Source of the DNA: Planctomycetota bacterium
GTDB lineage: Bacteria; Planctomycetota; UBA1135; UBA2386
NCBI GenBank assembly: GCA_002684655.1
Contig: NYVR01000091.1
Span: 1 to 64,000, forward strand
Length of the DNA: 64,000 nucleotides
Reading direction: 5' to 3'
The notes under the pieces were generated by a model that saw only the letters and a program-made list of their open reading frames with translations, was not told where the DNA came from and searched no databases. Below are positions 62,277-64,000 of this stretch, piece by piece. A program made the position numbers and the translations under genes. The stretch's first letter is position 1; every line of letters starts with the position of its first letter.

Positions 62277-63185
62277 TCAGTGGAGCGCGGCGGCGATCGG
62301 CGCGGCCACCGCGCGCACCTTGTCGCCGCGCGGGTGCAGCTCGACGAACGGCACGAACGCGTCGAGCAATAGGTCGCGACGCACCTCGAAGCAGAGGGTC
62401 TGGCCGGGGAACCGCGCCGCGAGCACGTACGCCAGCGTCGACTCGTGCAGGTGGTAGCTGTCGTTCCGCGCGACCTCGACCCCGGCCGCGCGAAAGCCCT
62501 GCTCGACCGAGGCCGCGAGTTCGGGGGCCGCGAGCTCGCAGCCGGCGCCGTCGTGCGTGATCAGGTCGACCTCCGGGCGCAGCGGCCACGACTCGATCGC
62601 GCCCGGCGCGTAGGCGTCCCGCAGGGTGCGGCCGATGTCCTCGTCGACCGCCACCGAGAGGCTGCGCGGCGCGTAGGTGTGCACAAAGAGCCCGGCCCCG
62701 CCCGCAGAGCAGACGGCCGCGAAGGCCGCCTCCACGACCTCGCGATACGCGAAATAGCGCGCTAAGAGCAGCGCGCGATCTGCCGGGTGCTGCACCCACG
62801 GGGGCAGACCAGGCGTCATCTCGCCGGCTTTGGACGCCGCCGCGACGGCGTCTCGCGCGACGTCGCGGTTGGTGTCGCAGAACGTGCGCGGCAGCTCGCA
62901 GCGAACCACCACGGCCGTTCGATCCGGCCGCGCCGCGACGACCGCGCGCGCGATCGCCTGCGCGACCTCCGGCGCGCCGACGTCCGTGTTGACCAAGAAG
63001 AAGTCGCGCAAGCCGTCGTCGTAGTCCCCCTGCAGCTCTTCACGGAGCGCGTCGAAGTGCTGCGCCTGGGTCGCGCCGTGCGGCACCTCGAGCAGCAGGT
63101 CAGGCGGAGCGTTGGGCTCTGCGGCCGCGCCTCGCACCCACTGCACTTCGCACACGCGCTCGATCGATCGGACGGCTTGCATCAT
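62277..63185 (-). CDS. N-formylglutamate amidohydrolase-like protein
   Basis: 302 residues. The segments LLEVPHGAT (metal-site His near residue 36), TFCDTNRD and FVHTYAPRSL follow the order of the zinc-dependent N-formylglutamate amidohydrolase family of histidine degradation. The YHLHEST segment near the C-terminus adds candidate ligands. Identity is by these motifs only, so a related amidohydrolase is possible. Starts 18 bases after the following gene's end on the same strand. No hut genes are near. Confidence 0.6.
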   Translation of the reverse strand: MMQAVRSIERVCEVQWVRGAAAEPNAPPDLLLEVPHGATQAQHFDALREELQGDYDDGLRDFFLVNTDVGAPEVAQAIARAVVAARPDRTAVVVRCELPRTFCDTNRDVARDAVAAASKAGEMTPGLPPWVQHPADRALLLARYFAYREVVEAAFAAVCSAGGAGLFVHTYAPRSLSVAVDEDIGRTLRDAYAPGAIESWPLRPEVDLITHDGAGCELAAPELAASVEQGFRAAGVEVARNDSYHLHESTLAYVLAARFPGQTLCFEVRRDLLLDAFVPFVELHPRGDKVRAVAAPIAAALH

Positions 63186-63203
63186 GACGTCGCCTCGGCG
63201 CGA

Positions 63204-64000
63204 TCAGCGCGGCGCCTCCCGAGCGGTGACCACAGCGTCGGGCACGAGGTCTACCGCGCCGCTGCGCGCGCCTCCCCACGACAAGCCGACGCGACGGCGG
63301 ACGCCCGGGATCTGCGCGAACGGGACCTCGACGCCGCCGTCGGCGTCGGTGCGCAGCGTGCGCCACGGCAGCGTGTTGGCGACCTGATACGCGCGCTGCA
63401 AGATCGAGCGAACGGGGTCGCGGGTCCCTTGGATCGACGCAGGACGCGGCTGCACCCGCGCCCCGACGACCGGCGCGCCGCGCGCGTCCAAGAGCGTCAC
63501 CGTCGTCCGCGCCAGCGGGTCGAGCTGCAGGTTCGTTCGCGCGCCGGGCCCGGCGACCTCGACGACCCGGTAACCAAAGCCTTCTGCCGTCAGCACGGAG
63601 ACGAGCCACTCGCCGGCGACGACGCGGACGGACGCGCTGCCGCGCGGGTCGAGCGGGATCCGCATCGGGACGTCGAGGAGACGTCCAGACGCAGCGCCGA
63701 CACCAAACAGGAGCGCGACCGCGCCGCGCGCGGGCAGGCCGTTTGGGTCGAGCACCTGCAGCGCGAGGTCGCAGCCGCCGACCGCCGAGCGCTCCTCGTC
63801 CAAAGCGCGGACCGCAGCGGGCAGCGCTCGCCCCGCTTCCGGAGCGAAGAGCACCGGGCGCCAGCGCGCGCCCTCAGGCGGCACGAACGACAGCCGGCAC
63901 GAGTCGACGCGGTGCGGGACGTCGACGAAGGCGAACGAACCGTCGGCGCGCACCTCAGCGGTGAAGGTGAGCGCGTGCGACGCGGACGAACCTTCGCGGG
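63204..64000 (-). CDS. Beta-sandwich repeat protein (truncated at window edge)
   Basis: Open to the right edge, so the N-terminus is missing. The visible 265 codons encode repeated beta-sandwich units of the carboxypeptidase-regulatory-like kind: VRADGSFAFVDVPHR, LQVLDPNGLPARGAVALLF and VTLLDARGAPVVGARVQ, with TDADGGVEVPF near the end. Such domains are common in large exported planctomycete proteins. No catalytic motif is seen. It precedes the amidohydrolase gene by 18 bases on the same strand. Confidence 0.6.
   Translation of the reverse strand, partial: REGSSASHALTFTAEVRADGSFAFVDVPHRVDSCRLSFVPPEGARWRPVLFAPEAGRALPAAVRALDEERSAVGGCDLALQVLDPNGLPARGAVALLFGVGAASGRLLDVPMRIPLDPRGSASVRVVAGEWLVSVLTAEGFGYRVVEVAGPGARTNLQLDPLARTTVTLLDARGAPVVGARVQPRPASIQGTRDPVRSILQRAYQVANTLPWRTLRTDADGGVEVPFAQIPGVRRRVGLSWGGARSGAVDLVPDAVVTAREAPR

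Overview
The window is GC-rich (about two thirds G+C by eye) and almost fully coding. It most likely comes from a planctomycete-like bacterium (Planctomycetota). That is inference, from tandem secreted sulfatases, very large secreted proteins of unknown function, a MoxR/DUF58/von Willebrand (Bat-type) operon, an ECF sigma/anti-sigma pair beside PilM-type genes, and many exported proteins with N-terminal signals. I saw no rRNA, tRNA, CRISPR array, insertion sequence or prophage.

Layout. 1-5 kb: a translationally coupled plus-strand cluster (S41 protease fragment, tsaD, larB, carA, RluA-type pseudouridine synthase). 5-15 kb: proS (minus), two sulfatases, carB and a transaldolase. 15-31 kb: a 2073-residue secreted protein converges on a minus-strand Bat-type operon that begins with a 1352-residue exported protein, continues with MoxR, DUF58, a DUF4381-like protein and two vWA membrane proteins, and ends with a TPR-type selenoprotein. 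31-37.5 kb: a tight minus-strand run reading ECF sigma, anti-sigma, LTxxQ-type periplasmic protein, PilM/PilN fusion, PilO-like protein, small envelope protein, a coiled-coil protein with a RelE-like end, and aat. 37.5-50.8 kb: ribBA, a TPR-like secreted protein, two peptidases, a thioredoxin-fold selenoprotein, an 840-residue repeat protein, hflK/hflC and a Tat-exported TIM-barrel protein. 50.8-64 kb: ogt with a salicylyl-CoA 5-hydroxylase-like flavoprotein, an exopolysaccharide glycosyltransferase whose upstream start is separated from it by a C9 tract, pepP, rarA, a SpoU-type methyltransferase, a NUDIX protein, a heavy-metal-domain lipoprotein that is also a selenoprotein, and small enzymes.

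The most striking content is three probable selenoproteins that plain ORF calling splits or truncates. Each has an in-frame UGA in a UxxC motif, a hairpin placed as expected for a bacterial SECIS, and an N-terminal export signal. They are a TPR protein beside the Bat locus (U199), a double thioredoxin-fold protein (U169, WUGWC) and an HMA lipoprotein (U52, UNGC). Together they suggest selenium-based thiol chemistry outside the cytoplasm. The selA, selB, selC and selD genes are not in the window.

A second recurring signal is a TANNNT (often TAGNNT) hexamer 6 to 11 bases before the start codon of about eleven genes. This is what promoters for leaderless or nearly leaderless transcripts would look like.
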